Below the pieces are notes generated by a model, which did not search any database, was not told the DNA's origin, and worked only from the letters and a program-made list of their open reading frames with translations. A stretch of 64,000 nt of DNA, from assembly GCF_014202315.1 (NCBI RefSeq), contig NZ_JACHGN010000028.1, positions 94,799-158,798 of the forward strand, given 5' to 3'. Source of the DNA: Thermocatellispora tengchongensis. GTDB taxonomy: Bacteria > Actinomycetota > Actinomycetes > Streptosporangiales > Streptosporangiaceae. A program made the position numbers and the translations under genes. Positions 34,970 through 42,838 of the stretch are shown piece after piece; within the stretch, counting starts at the first letter, position 1; each line of letters opens with the position of its first letter.

Positions 34970-35917
34970 ATGTGCCCCACCGATTCCCCGCCGACCCCGG
35001 GCATCCCGCCCACCGGCCAGGGCGACCTCCCCGACGTACGGACGAGCCCGCCGCCGATCGTGCGAGGCGAGCCCGTCGAGGTGTCCGACGGCGTGTACGT
35101 CATCCCCGACAACCGGATCGAGCTCGTCCCGAACGTCGGCATCGTCGTGGGCGAGCACGCCGCGCTGGTCATCGACACCGGCATGGGCCCCCGCAACGGC
35201 GCCCACGTCCTGGAGCAGGCCCGGCGCCTGGCCGGCGAGCGGCGCCTGTACCTGACCGTCACGCACTTCCACCCCGAGCACGGCTTCGGGGCGCAGGCGT
35301 TCAAGGGCGCCGCGACGATCGTCTACAACGCCTCCCAGCGCGCGGAGCTGCACCGCAAGGGCGCCGCCTACATCGACATGTTCAAGGACCTGAGCCCCGC
35401 CGCCGCGGCCGAGCTCCAGGACGTCGAACTCGTCGATCCCGACCTGGTCTACGAGGGCGAGGCCGAGATCGACCTGGGCGGACGCAGGGCCGTACTGCGC
35501 GCCGTCGGCCCGGCGCACACGGGCTCCGACCAGGTCATCCTGATCGACGACCGGGTGCTGTTCGGTGGCGACCTGTTCGAGACCCGCATCTTCCCCATCG
35601 CGCCGTACTTCCCGCCGTACGACGTGGACGTGGACGGCGTGCGCTGGATCGGCGTGCTCGACGAACTGATCGCCCTCGACGCCGAGATCGTCGTACCCGG
35701 CCACGGCGAAGTGGCCGGCACCTCGCTGATCCGCGACGTCCGCGACTACCTCGACTACGTGCGCACGGAGGCCACGCGGCTACGGGCGACCGGCGCCTCC
35801 GCCGACGAGACGGCGGCGACGATCGACAAGGAGGCCCGTACCCGCTGGGCCACCTGGGAGCGGCCCGAGTGGATCGCCTTCGCCGCCCGTGCCTTCTACG
35901 CCGGCGTCGAGCGGTGA
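34970..35917 (+). CDS. MBL-fold metallo-hydrolase
   Basis: This 315-aa enzyme has a metallo-beta-lactamase fold. The zinc motif is H99-F-H101-P-E103-H104, i.e. HxHxEH with Glu in place of the usual Asp. It also has LVIDTGMGPRNG before it, GPAHTGSDQVILIDDRVLFGGDL (His and Asp ligands) and VPGHGEV at the end. A proline-rich N-terminus of 35 residues precedes the domain. The Asp-to-Glu change may alter metal binding. It is coupled to a CMD-family gene and divergent from TetR. Confidence 0.87.
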   Translation: MCPTDSPPTPGIPPTGQGDLPDVRTSPPPIVRGEPVEVSDGVYVIPDNRIELVPNVGIVVGEHAALVIDTGMGPRNGAHVLEQARRLAGERRLYLTVTHFHPEHGFGAQAFKGAATIVYNASQRAELHRKGAAYIDMFKDLSPAAAAELQDVELVDPDLVYEGEAEIDLGGRRAVLRAVGPAHTGSDQVILIDDRVLFGGDLFETRIFPIAPYFPPYDVDVDGVRWIGVLDELIALDAEIVVPGHGEVAGTSLIRDVRDYLDYVRTEATRLRATGASADETAATIDKEARTRWATWERPEWIAFAARAFYAGVER

Positions 35918-36393
35918 CGGGCACGCATGACCAGAAGACAAGCGGCCAGGAGGGGAATGGACGGCGGGAGCGCGGCATCGCCGCCTATTCCAGGATCTTC
36001 GGCGTACCCGAGCAGGAGGTCCCCGTCGTCTTCGCCGCGCGGGTGGGGTCAGGGTTCGCCGAGGAGGCACTGCAGGCCGCCGGAGGCGCCGCCTGGTCGC
36101 ACCCCGCCCTCACCGGACGCGACCGCAGCGTGGCCATCATCACCGCCCTGGCCACCCAGGGCGTCTCCGGCGACCGCCTCCTCACCCACCTGCGGCTGGG
36201 CCGCGAGCACGGTCTCGGCGACGACGCCCTCACCGCCCTGATGACGCTCCTGGCCGGCTACATCGGATACCCCCGAGCCTCCCAGGCCATGGAGACCATC
36301 CACGCCACAACGGCGGACGCCCCCGCGCGGCCCGCCCCGCCCGTGTCGCCGACGACCACCTACACCCCCGTACCGGAACCGGAGGACACCTGA
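35914..36393 (+). CDS. Carboxymuconolactone decarboxylase (CMD) family protein
   Basis: This 159-aa all-helical CMD/AhpD-like protein has the core SHPALTGRDRSVAIITALATQG, with an active-site-type His, and LGREHGLGDDALTALMTLLAGYIGYPRA. It lacks the AhpD CxxC pair, so peroxidase activity is unlikely and decarboxylase or lactonase-like use is more likely. GTG at 35914 overlaps the MBL stop by 4 bp, so translation is coupled. The C-terminus is Pro/Thr-rich. Confidence 0.83.
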   Translation: MTGTHDQKTSGQEGNGRRERGIAAYSRIFGVPEQEVPVVFAARVGSGFAEEALQAAGGAAWSHPALTGRDRSVAIITALATQGVSGDRLLTHLRLGREHGLGDDALTALMTLLAGYIGYPRASQAMETIHATTADAPARPAPPVSPTTTYTPVPEPEDT

Positions 36394-36631
36394 GGTTGGT
36401 CTTGCCCTACGCCATCAGCGCCGGCGCCTCCCTCTTACACGGGGCCGGCAAACCGCCCCTCGCGCGCAGGGCGGGCATCCCCTGAGCGGCGATCTGTCGT
36501 CTCGGTGAGGCGGCAGGGGGAAAGCAGTACAACGGGTGGGATTACCCTCATCCAATACCGAGAAGTCCGATTCCGTGACCGCAGTGGCCGCCTGAGCACA
36601 GGGCGGCGGCACGAGAAGAGGGACTCGGACC

Positions 36632-36952
36632 ATGCCCAAATACCTGATCCAGGCGACCTACACCGCAGAGGGCCTCAAAGGGGTGCTGCAAGATGGCGGC
36701 ACCGGACGCCGGGAAGCGGTGGAGCGCATGGTGGAAAGCGTCGGCGGGCGGGTGGAGCAGATGTATTTCGCGTTCGGCGAGACGGACACGTATCTGATCG
36801 TCGACCTGCCGAGCAACGCGGCTTCGGCCGCTGTGGGGCTCACCGTGTCGGCGTCCGGCGCCGTACGGACGAAGACCGCCGTCCTGCTGACGCCAGAGGA
36901 GATCGACGAGGCCGCGCGACTGGAAGTGACGTACCGGGCTCCCGGCAGGTGA
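36632..36952 (+). CDS. GYD domain-containing protein
   Basis: This 106-aa protein is a small ferredoxin-like alpha/beta fold of the GYD family. Characteristic blocks are PKYLIQATYTAEGLKGVL, GGRVEQMYFAFGETD and YLIVDLPSNAAS. The function is unknown. There is no coupled neighbour; the 238 bp upstream contain no gene I can support. Confidence 0.85.
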   Translation: MPKYLIQATYTAEGLKGVLQDGGTGRREAVERMVESVGGRVEQMYFAFGETDTYLIVDLPSNAASAAVGLTVSASGAVRTKTAVLLTPEEIDEAARLEVTYRAPGR

Positions 36953-37092
36953 TCTCCCCCACCGCGGGCCGTGCTGATGTTCCGCGCCCTGGTGCTCTTC
37001 GCGACGTTCGCGAGCGTGTGGTGGGGGAGGTGAGCGTGTTACGCCGCCCCGATGCCGATCTCGACGCCCGTACGGGTCCGGGTGCTGGGCGA

Positions 37093-37136
37093 GTTGCGGG
37101 TCCACCGGGTCCCGGTGGTCCCGGTGGACCCGCAAC
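37093..37136 (-). terminator. Strong hairpin at the end of the lanthipeptide operon
   Basis: A perfect 17-bp stem (GTTGCGGGTCCACCGGG at 37093-37109, complement at 37120-37136) with a 10-nt loop lies 35 bp beyond the last minus-strand gene. It may also stop the GYD transcript from the other side. Confidence 0.75.
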
Positions 37137-37170
37137 ACCCCGGGGGATCTCCGGCGACCCGCTCAGCAGG

Positions 37171-37455
37171 TCAGCGCTTGACCCAGAGGGACGTATGGAG
37201 CAGGTACATGCCACCGGGCAGGCCGACCAGCTTGTCCTCGCAGATGTAGTCGGTCCACGAACCGTTGGCGACGCCTGCCCTACCTTCGTTATGGCACCAC
37301 GACCTGCCGAGGAAGTACCCCCCGACCAGGGTGTAGCCCGGCGGAATCTCGCCGGCGGTCACGGTGGCGGACCGTGCCTGCGCGGGAGCGGCGCCGATGA
37401 CCACTGGGGTCACGGCCAGGGCGAAGGCGACGACTAATGCCCGAACCTTGTTCAT
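37171..37455 (-). CDS. Small secreted protein, two cysteines
   Basis: This 94-aa protein has a clear signal peptide (KVRALVVAFALAVTPVVIGA, cleavage after AQA), leaving a mature part of about 66 residues with Cys in RSWCHNEG and DYICEDK. These two could form a disulphide. GGAGAAAC precedes ATG 37455. It lies 47 bp behind another small secreted protein at the 3' end of the lanthipeptide operon. There is no family I recognise; immunity or a secreted binding partner is speculation. Confidence 0.75.
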   Translation of the reverse strand: MNKVRALVVAFALAVTPVVIGAAPAQARSATVTAGEIPPGYTLVGGYFLGRSWCHNEGRAGVANGSWTDYICEDKLVGLPGGMYLLHTSLWVKR

Positions 37456-37502
37456 GTTTCTCCACTCATTCGGAATGATGTGTGTCAGGTGAAGGCCGGC
37501 GG

Positions 37503-37787
37503 TCAGGGAAACCGGCAGTGAATCCGCCGGTAGGTCTGGGTGCCGTCCGGGGCGGTCACGAGGTACAGGTCGTAGGCGAGACCGAACGGCGGCTGGACGG
37601 TGCGGATGTACCGGCCGCCGGGCGGCCCCTGCTCGGGGCAGTACGGTCCCCAGGTCGGTATCGGTGGGTTCGCGGAGAACGGCGCCGCCACGGTGGCCGC
37701 CGCCTCGGTGGGGGCCGACGCGGCCGCGGGCGCGGGCGGCATGAGCATCGCGCCGAGGATGAATGCCGCGATGAAGTTGGGCGTCAT
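37503..37787 (-). CDS. Small secreted protein coupled to the M16 protease
   Basis: This 94-aa protein has a short signal peptide (MTPNFIAAFILGAMLMPPAP), an Ala/Pro-rich spacer and a mature C-terminal half with Cys in WGPYCPEQ and RIHCRFP. ATG at 37787 overlaps the protease stop by 4 bp (ATGA), so it is made together with the protease. A longer in-frame reading begins inside the protease gene and is unlikely. The function is unknown; its position suggests self-protection, protease inhibition or peptide handling outside the cell. Confidence 0.75.
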   Translation of the reverse strand: MTPNFIAAFILGAMLMPPAPAAASAPTEAAATVAAPFSANPPIPTWGPYCPEQGPPGGRYIRTVQPPFGLAYDLYLVTAPDGTQTYRRIHCRFP

Positions 37788-40381
37788 GAGACCTCCTCGA
37801 TCGTGGGGGTGAGGGACGGGCTTCGGGGCCCCGATGGGAAAGCGGCCCATCCGGAGGTGACCTCGGTCACGGTGTCGGGCTCGCCGAGGGCGACCAGGGT
37901 CAGGTCATCCGGAGCGAACAGTTCGACGGCGGCCGCGGCGACCTGGTCCACGGTCGCCTGCCGGAGCAGATCGGGAAACCGCTCGGGCCAGACGGGGGCC
38001 CGGCCGGCGGACAGGGTGTCCCGCAGCAGGTCGGCCTTGGCCTTCGGCGAGTCGAAGGCGCTGAGGAACTGCCCGGCGCAGTACTCGCGCATCGGCTCCA
38101 CCTCCGCCGCAGTCACCGGGGCGTCCACCAGGCGGTGCAGTTCCGCATGGATCGCGGTGATCGCGTCGAGGGCGTGCCGTTTCGGCGCCTTGGCCCGGAC
38201 GTAGACGCGGCGGGCGTCCAGAAGGACGTCCCGGCCGGCGTGCATGTGGCACTCCGGGGTCACGCGCTGGCCGCGGACCCCGAGCCGGGAGTCGTAGTGG
38301 GCGCCGACGACCGCGGTGGCGAGGTAGCGCGCGGCCTCCCCGGTATCGCCGGCCGGTTCCGGCTTGCTCAGCGTCAGGTGGACATCCCGCATGCTGTCGT
38401 GGTGGATCGCCAGTATTTGGCCGGTTTCCTGCGGTACGGCGAGCCGGTCGGCGACGTGTTCGGAGCCTGCCGGCAGCACCCGTTCCAGGTCGGCGACGAA
38501 TTGGCCGGGGTCGATGTCGCCCACGGCGACGAACCAGCCGCCGCCCGGGGTGATCGCGCTGTGCAGCGTGTGGCAATCGACGGGGTCCGCCGGGGCGAGA
38601 CAGTGGGTGAGGTGCCGGCGCAGCGCGTCGTCCATGACCCGGCTCGGGTCGCGGTGCCGCGGGGGCGCCGGGGGTGACAGGCCGGCGTCCTCCGCGGGAG
38701 CCAGGACCTTCGCCAGCAGGGACAGCCAGCCGGGCACACCGGCGGCCAGAGCGTATCCGGCGAGATCGACCCACTGGCCGTCCGTGGTGATCTCCAGCGC
38801 GCCGCCCAGCGCCGACCGCGTCACCGCACCCGTCCGCGCGGCGAGGTGGCGGACCAGCGTCTCCACCTGCTCGGGATGCCGCCGGCAGGCGGCGTTGACC
38901 GGCAACCGCAGGCGAAGCTCCACCAGCGGGGTCCGCTGGTCCCGGACCGCCGCCACCCGCATGCCGCCGGCCAACGTGACGTCGCGGCGCGGCGTGTGGC
39001 CGGGGGCGATCCGCACGCCGAGCGGAGGCACCGGGCGGACGGCGGCGGAACCGCGCGCCGGTCCGGCCACTGAGCGGGGTGCCTCCGCCGACGGCGGATC
39101 GTCGGATTCGCAGCCGGGCTCGGGGCGGGTTCTGAGCGGCCCCGGCACCAGCGCGAGGACTCCTTTGGCCCCGGTATGCAATCCCCGCGCGGCGGCGGCG
39201 ACCCGCTCGCGGCTCACCACTTCGAACAGGCCGGGAATCTCGTCGAGGAGTTCGGCACGGCCGAAGAGCAGCTCCATCCGGCCCAGCGCCCGGCAGCGGG
39301 CGAACATGTCCGCGTGCTCCCGGTGGTGTTCGGTGACCAGGCGGCGGACGGCCTGCGCCCGTACCTGATCGGGGGCGATGCCGCCGGCCCAGGCGGACCA
39401 CCGTTCCGTCAGCGTCCGCACCGTCCGCCGTGGCTCGGCCTCCGGCGCCACGAGGGCGGTGATGACGAGGGCGTCGGGGCTCCGCGCGTCGAGCGGCCCG
39501 AAGACCCCGCAACTGGCCGACAGCGCGTAGACCTCCGGGAGATCCGCCCCCTGATGGCCGATCATCTCCGCGAGTACCGCATGTGCCAGATATCCCGGCA
39601 GGTCGGCGGCCGGATCGGGCAGCCGGTACCCAAGGGCGATCGCCGTGGCGGACACCCCTGGCTCGGTGTAGGTCACCCACCGGTCCTCGTCGAGCTCCGG
39701 TTCGCGGAGATCGGGCAGCGGCGGCACCGGGCGTGGCGCGATGTCCCCGAAGTGCCGTTCGACCAGCGCCAGAACGTCCTGCGCCGGATGGCCGGCGATC
39801 ACGGTGACGATCGCGTTGCCGGGGGCGTAGTGCGTGTCGAAGAACTCCGCGCAGTCGGCCAGGGTGGTACGGCGCAGCCGATTCAGCCGGCCGTACCCGT
39901 CGTGGGCGTTGGCGAAGCGCCGGAAGAGAACGCCGGGGAGCAGCGGCCACGGGAACCCGCCGTACGGCCGGCCGGTCACCGCGTCGTGGATCTCCATCTC
40001 GATGCCGTCGAGTTGCCGGGCGAGCGTCTCCTCGGTGAACCGCGGCGCGCGCATCCGGTCGGCCTCGCTGAACAGCGCCTGCTCCAGGGCCTCGGCCGGG
40101 ACGATCTGGTGGTAGTCGGTGTAGTCCTGGTGGGTGGTGCCGTTGGCGTTCCCGCCAAGCCGGTGGATGTGGTCGAAGAACCGCCCGTCCGGCAGATTCT
40201 CGCTGCCCCGGAACATGAGGTGCTCGAACAGATGGGCGAAGCCCTCCCGGCTCGGCCGCTCGGAGCGGTAGCCGACCCCGTAGTGGACGCAGACCGCGGC
40301 ACGCGGCGCCCCCGGCCGGTGTTCGACGAGCACCCTCAGTCCGTTGGGAAGCGTCCACCTCGACAGATGGTTCGCGGGCAT
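37784..40381 (-). CDS. M16-family zinc metalloprotease, two-domain fusion (LanP-like)
   Basis: This 865-aa inverzincin carries the active HxxEH motif at H50-L-F-E53-H54 in the N-terminal half, with the third ligand probably in GIEMEIHD (E128 or E130). The C-terminal half, beginning about residue 460 (GMRVAAVRDQRTPLVELRLRL), repeats the fold without the motif. M16B enzymes usually act as two separate subunits; here both appear fused. No signal peptide is seen, so it acts inside the cell, probably cutting the leader from the modified lanthipeptide. It lies 13 bp after the LanD fusion gene. Confidence 0.9.
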   Translation of the reverse strand: MPANHLSRWTLPNGLRVLVEHRPGAPRAAVCVHYGVGYRSERPSREGFAHLFEHLMFRGSENLPDGRFFDHIHRLGGNANGTTHQDYTDYHQIVPAEALEQALFSEADRMRAPRFTEETLARQLDGIEMEIHDAVTGRPYGGFPWPLLPGVLFRRFANAHDGYGRLNRLRRTTLADCAEFFDTHYAPGNAIVTVIAGHPAQDVLALVERHFGDIAPRPVPPLPDLREPELDEDRWVTYTEPGVSATAIALGYRLPDPAADLPGYLAHAVLAEMIGHQGADLPEVYALSASCGVFGPLDARSPDALVITALVAPEAEPRRTVRTLTERWSAWAGGIAPDQVRAQAVRRLVTEHHREHADMFARCRALGRMELLFGRAELLDEIPGLFEVVSRERVAAAARGLHTGAKGVLALVPGPLRTRPEPGCESDDPPSAEAPRSVAGPARGSAAVRPVPPLGVRIAPGHTPRRDVTLAGGMRVAAVRDQRTPLVELRLRLPVNAACRRHPEQVETLVRHLAARTGAVTRSALGGALEITTDGQWVDLAGYALAAGVPGWLSLLAKVLAPAEDAGLSPPAPPRHRDPSRVMDDALRRHLTHCLAPADPVDCHTLHSAITPGGGWFVAVGDIDPGQFVADLERVLPAGSEHVADRLAVPQETGQILAIHHDSMRDVHLTLSKPEPAGDTGEAARYLATAVVGAHYDSRLGVRGQRVTPECHMHAGRDVLLDARRVYVRAKAPKRHALDAITAIHAELHRLVDAPVTAAEVEPMREYCAGQFLSAFDSPKAKADLLRDTLSAGRAPVWPERFPDLLRQATVDQVAAAAVELFAPDDLTLVALGEPDTVTEVTSGWAAFPSGPRSPSLTPTIEEVS

Positions 40382-40394
40382 GGGTTCTCCATCG

Positions 40395-41879
40395 CTACAG
40401 GTCGATGAGGTATTGCAGGAACTTGCGGTAGTGGTCGAAGTCGTACTGGTAGCCGGCGAAGTACGCCGCGATGTCGTGGACGTGCAGCAGGATGCGCAGC
40501 GCCGCGTACCGGTTCCACTCCGGGCCGAGGTCGCGGTCGTACCCTTCGAAGAGCGCGTTGATCAGGGCCTGCCAGCCGTGCTGGTCGCCGCCCACCTGCC
40601 ACTGCAGTTCGGCCAATTCACCGATCAGCCAGCCGACGTCGAGGTACCAGGGGGCGGCGCAGACGTCCTCCCCGATGAGCAGGTCGCCGGCGCCCGATTC
40701 CCCGTCGATGGCCAGCGCGCCGAATCCGGCCGCACCGTGCGCGAGGGTGACGCCGGTGTCGGTGCGGACCGCGTCGTACCAGGACCGGACCCGTTGCCAG
40801 CGTTCCTCGCCGAGCCGTTGCCGGAACTGTCCTTGGGCGTAGGCGGCGCGCGGGCTGGTCGCGCGACCGGCCAGCCAGTCGCCGAGGCGGACCAGCCCGC
40901 GCGCCGGCCGGCCGACGAGGTCCGCCGGCGGCTCCTGGTCGTGGACGGCGCGCAGCAGGCGGCCCAGGTCGTGCAGGGGCTTTTCCAGCCTGTCGTGGTC
41001 TCCGGGCCGCATCAGCCGGCGCGCGGCCGACTCGCCGCCGCGCACGTCGTAGATCCGCGCGTCGCCGGCGGCCGTGCCGATCGCGAGCCGGCAGGTCCCC
41101 ACCTCCCCGATCGCCGCCAGCGCGTCGCGTGTCTCGCCGGTGAGCGGGCTGAACGGCGCCGGGGCGAACGGCCCGGGGGCGCGGCGCCACCGGTATCCGC
41201 CGGTCGCCATGGAGTGGATGGAGGTGTGGAGCAGGCCGGTGCCGTACGTGGTGGACGGCTCGGCGCCGTCGTCCTCCGGCTCCTCGGGGGCCGTCAGTTC
41301 GGCGAGGCGCTCGGTGAGCAGGTGCAGCACCTCCGGCAGGGGCGGCGGCACCCACGCGTCGTCCCGCCCGGTGAACAGGCTGCGTCCGCGACCGGGCGGG
41401 ATCAGCACGATGTTGGGCCGGGCCGCGAGCGCCGCCCAGTGCTGCCGGCACGCCGCGCTCTCCAGTCCGCCCGGGGGCAGCGCGGGGGCGACGACGACCG
41501 GGGCGTTCGTGCACTGGGCGGCGAGCAGGGCAGGGGTGTCCGCCAGTCCCAGCGCCAGCCGTGCCATGAACTGCAGCGTGGCGGGGTAGACGACGACGGC
41601 CTCGGCCCAGTCGGCCCACTCGACGTGCCGCGCCGTGGCCTCCTCGCCGGGCCAGGCGTCGAGGAGGACGTCGGTGGCGAGCCGGCCGCCCAGCGCCTGC
41701 CGGGTGACGAACCGTTCCGCGCTCCTGGTCACGACCACCTTGACCGCCAGCCGCGGGTACTGCATCCGCAGCAGGTCGAGCCAGTACGGCATCGAGGAGG
41801 CGTAGGCGGAACCGGCGCACACCAGCAGCAGCCGGGAGACGCCCGGTTCGGAGGTCGGGGTGTCGCACTCCTCGATCAC
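40395..41879 (-). CDS. LanD-type flavoprotein cysteine decarboxylase fused to a kinase-fold (LanX-like?) domain
   Basis: This is a 494-aa fusion. Residues 15-185 form an HFCD flavoprotein of the EpiD/PPC-decarboxylase type, with active-site His85 (ATARHVEWAD), FMN loop YPATLQF (98-104) and NAPVVVAPALPP. This activity oxidatively decarboxylates the C-terminal Cys of a lanthipeptide precursor to form the thioenol used in AviCys/AviMeCys. Residues 280-494 resemble an aminoglycoside-phosphotransferase fold (LGRLLRAVHD, LAHGAAGFGALAID, DVGWLIGEL) but lack the normal HGDxxxxN loop, so they are probably not catalytic as a kinase. GTG 41879 overlaps the LLM stop (GTGA). Confidence 0.85.
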   Translation of the reverse strand: MIEECDTPTSEPGVSRLLLVCAGSAYASSMPYWLDLLRMQYPRLAVKVVVTRSAERFVTRQALGGRLATDVLLDAWPGEEATARHVEWADWAEAVVVYPATLQFMARLALGLADTPALLAAQCTNAPVVVAPALPPGGLESAACRQHWAALAARPNIVLIPPGRGRSLFTGRDDAWVPPPLPEVLHLLTERLAELTAPEEPEDDGAEPSTTYGTGLLHTSIHSMATGGYRWRRAPGPFAPAPFSPLTGETRDALAAIGEVGTCRLAIGTAAGDARIYDVRGGESAARRLMRPGDHDRLEKPLHDLGRLLRAVHDQEPPADLVGRPARGLVRLGDWLAGRATSPRAAYAQGQFRQRLGEERWQRVRSWYDAVRTDTGVTLAHGAAGFGALAIDGESGAGDLLIGEDVCAAPWYLDVGWLIGELAELQWQVGGDQHGWQALINALFEGYDRDLGPEWNRYAALRILLHVHDIAAYFAGYQYDFDHYRKFLQYLIDL

Positions 41880-42838
41880 GGCGTGACCATCTCCATGAGG
41901 GCGTCGAGTTCCTCCAGCGAGGCCCGGTCGCCGTACCGCATGTGGACGCCGGTGACGTTCAGCACGATCTCGTCCACGCCGGCCTGGAAGAACTCCTCCA
42001 ACTGCACGGTCAGCCCGGCGGCGTCGCCGTACAGGAAGGCGTGGCCGTCGACCAGGGCGGCCGCGTTGCCCGCCGGGTCGTCGCGGGACACCTGGATGCC
42101 CGAGCGCCGGAGCATGTCGGCGTAGTGCGCCAGTTGGGTGTGCCCGCTGCTTCCCAGCATCGCCAGCTCGAACGGGTCGCGGTCCGGCCCGGCCAGCGCC
42201 AGCGGGACCATCGCGACGATCCGCGGCATGGCGCGTCCGGCGGACTGGGCGCCGGCCCGCAGCGCCGGAACGAGGGTGTCCCTGATGTACGCCGCGGGCG
42301 TCAGCCATGTGATCGCGACGTCGGCGACCTCTCCGGCGAGCCGGGCCATGGCCGGGCGCAGCACGCCCAGGCCGATCTCCACCGGTGGCCGGGGCAGTTG
42401 GCCCAAGCCCGACCGGCAGGTGAAGTGCTCTCCGACGTGGTCGACCTCCCCCTTGCCGAGCAGTTCCCGCATGACGTGGACGTACTCGCGGACCGCGCCG
42501 AGCTGGCTGCGGTACGGCGCGGCGAGGGTGCTCCGCTGGAACGGGAGCGACCCCGGCCCGAAACCGGCCACCACCGGATGCCCGGTGCAGACGGCGAGTT
42601 CGTGAGCCTGCACCGCGGCCTGGTAAGGGTGGCGCAGCGCCATCAGGGTGACCCCGATGCCCGCCGGCACGCGAAACCCGCTCGCGGCCAGGTGGGTGAA
42701 GTCCTGGAAGGGGTCGTTGGCGGGGGCCTGGCCCTGCCACAGCCTCCCCGCCGCGCTCCACTGCGTGAGCGCGGCGTACGGCAGCATCCGCTCGGGGCGC
42801 TGGGGCACGAACGGCATCAGGATGGAGTAGGTGTTCAT
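41876..42838 (-). CDS. LLM-class F420-dependent oxidoreductase (LanJ-like reductase)
   Basis: This 320-aa luciferase-like TIM barrel has GIGVTLMALRHPYQAAVQAHEL, GFGPGSLPFQR and RPPVEIGLGVLRPAMARLAGEVAD, which are typical of F420-using LLM enzymes. In class V lanthipeptide clusters such reductases hydrogenate dehydroalanine to D-alanine. ATG 42838 overlaps the ABC-exporter stop and its own stop overlaps the LanD fusion start, so it is tightly coupled. A standalone F420 oxidoreductase is the alternative, but the context makes it a tailoring enzyme. Confidence 0.87.
   Translation of the reverse strand: MNTYSILMPFVPQRPERMLPYAALTQWSAAGRLWQGQAPANDPFQDFTHLAASGFRVPAGIGVTLMALRHPYQAAVQAHELAVCTGHPVVAGFGPGSLPFQRSTLAAPYRSQLGAVREYVHVMRELLGKGEVDHVGEHFTCRSGLGQLPRPPVEIGLGVLRPAMARLAGEVADVAITWLTPAAYIRDTLVPALRAGAQSAGRAMPRIVAMVPLALAGPDRDPFELAMLGSSGHTQLAHYADMLRRSGIQVSRDDPAGNAAALVDGHAFLYGDAAGLTVQLEEFFQAGVDEIVLNVTGVHMRYGDRASLEELDALMEMVTP

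Noticed and set aside
36394..36631. Riboswitch or small gene upstream of the GYD gene
   Set aside because: No conserved riboswitch core or convincing frame could be recognised.
37052..37249. Plus-strand frame beginning RVRVLGELRVHR, like the start of a SARP/BTAD regulator
   Set aside because: The resemblance ends after about 12 residues and the frame runs into the operon-end hairpin.
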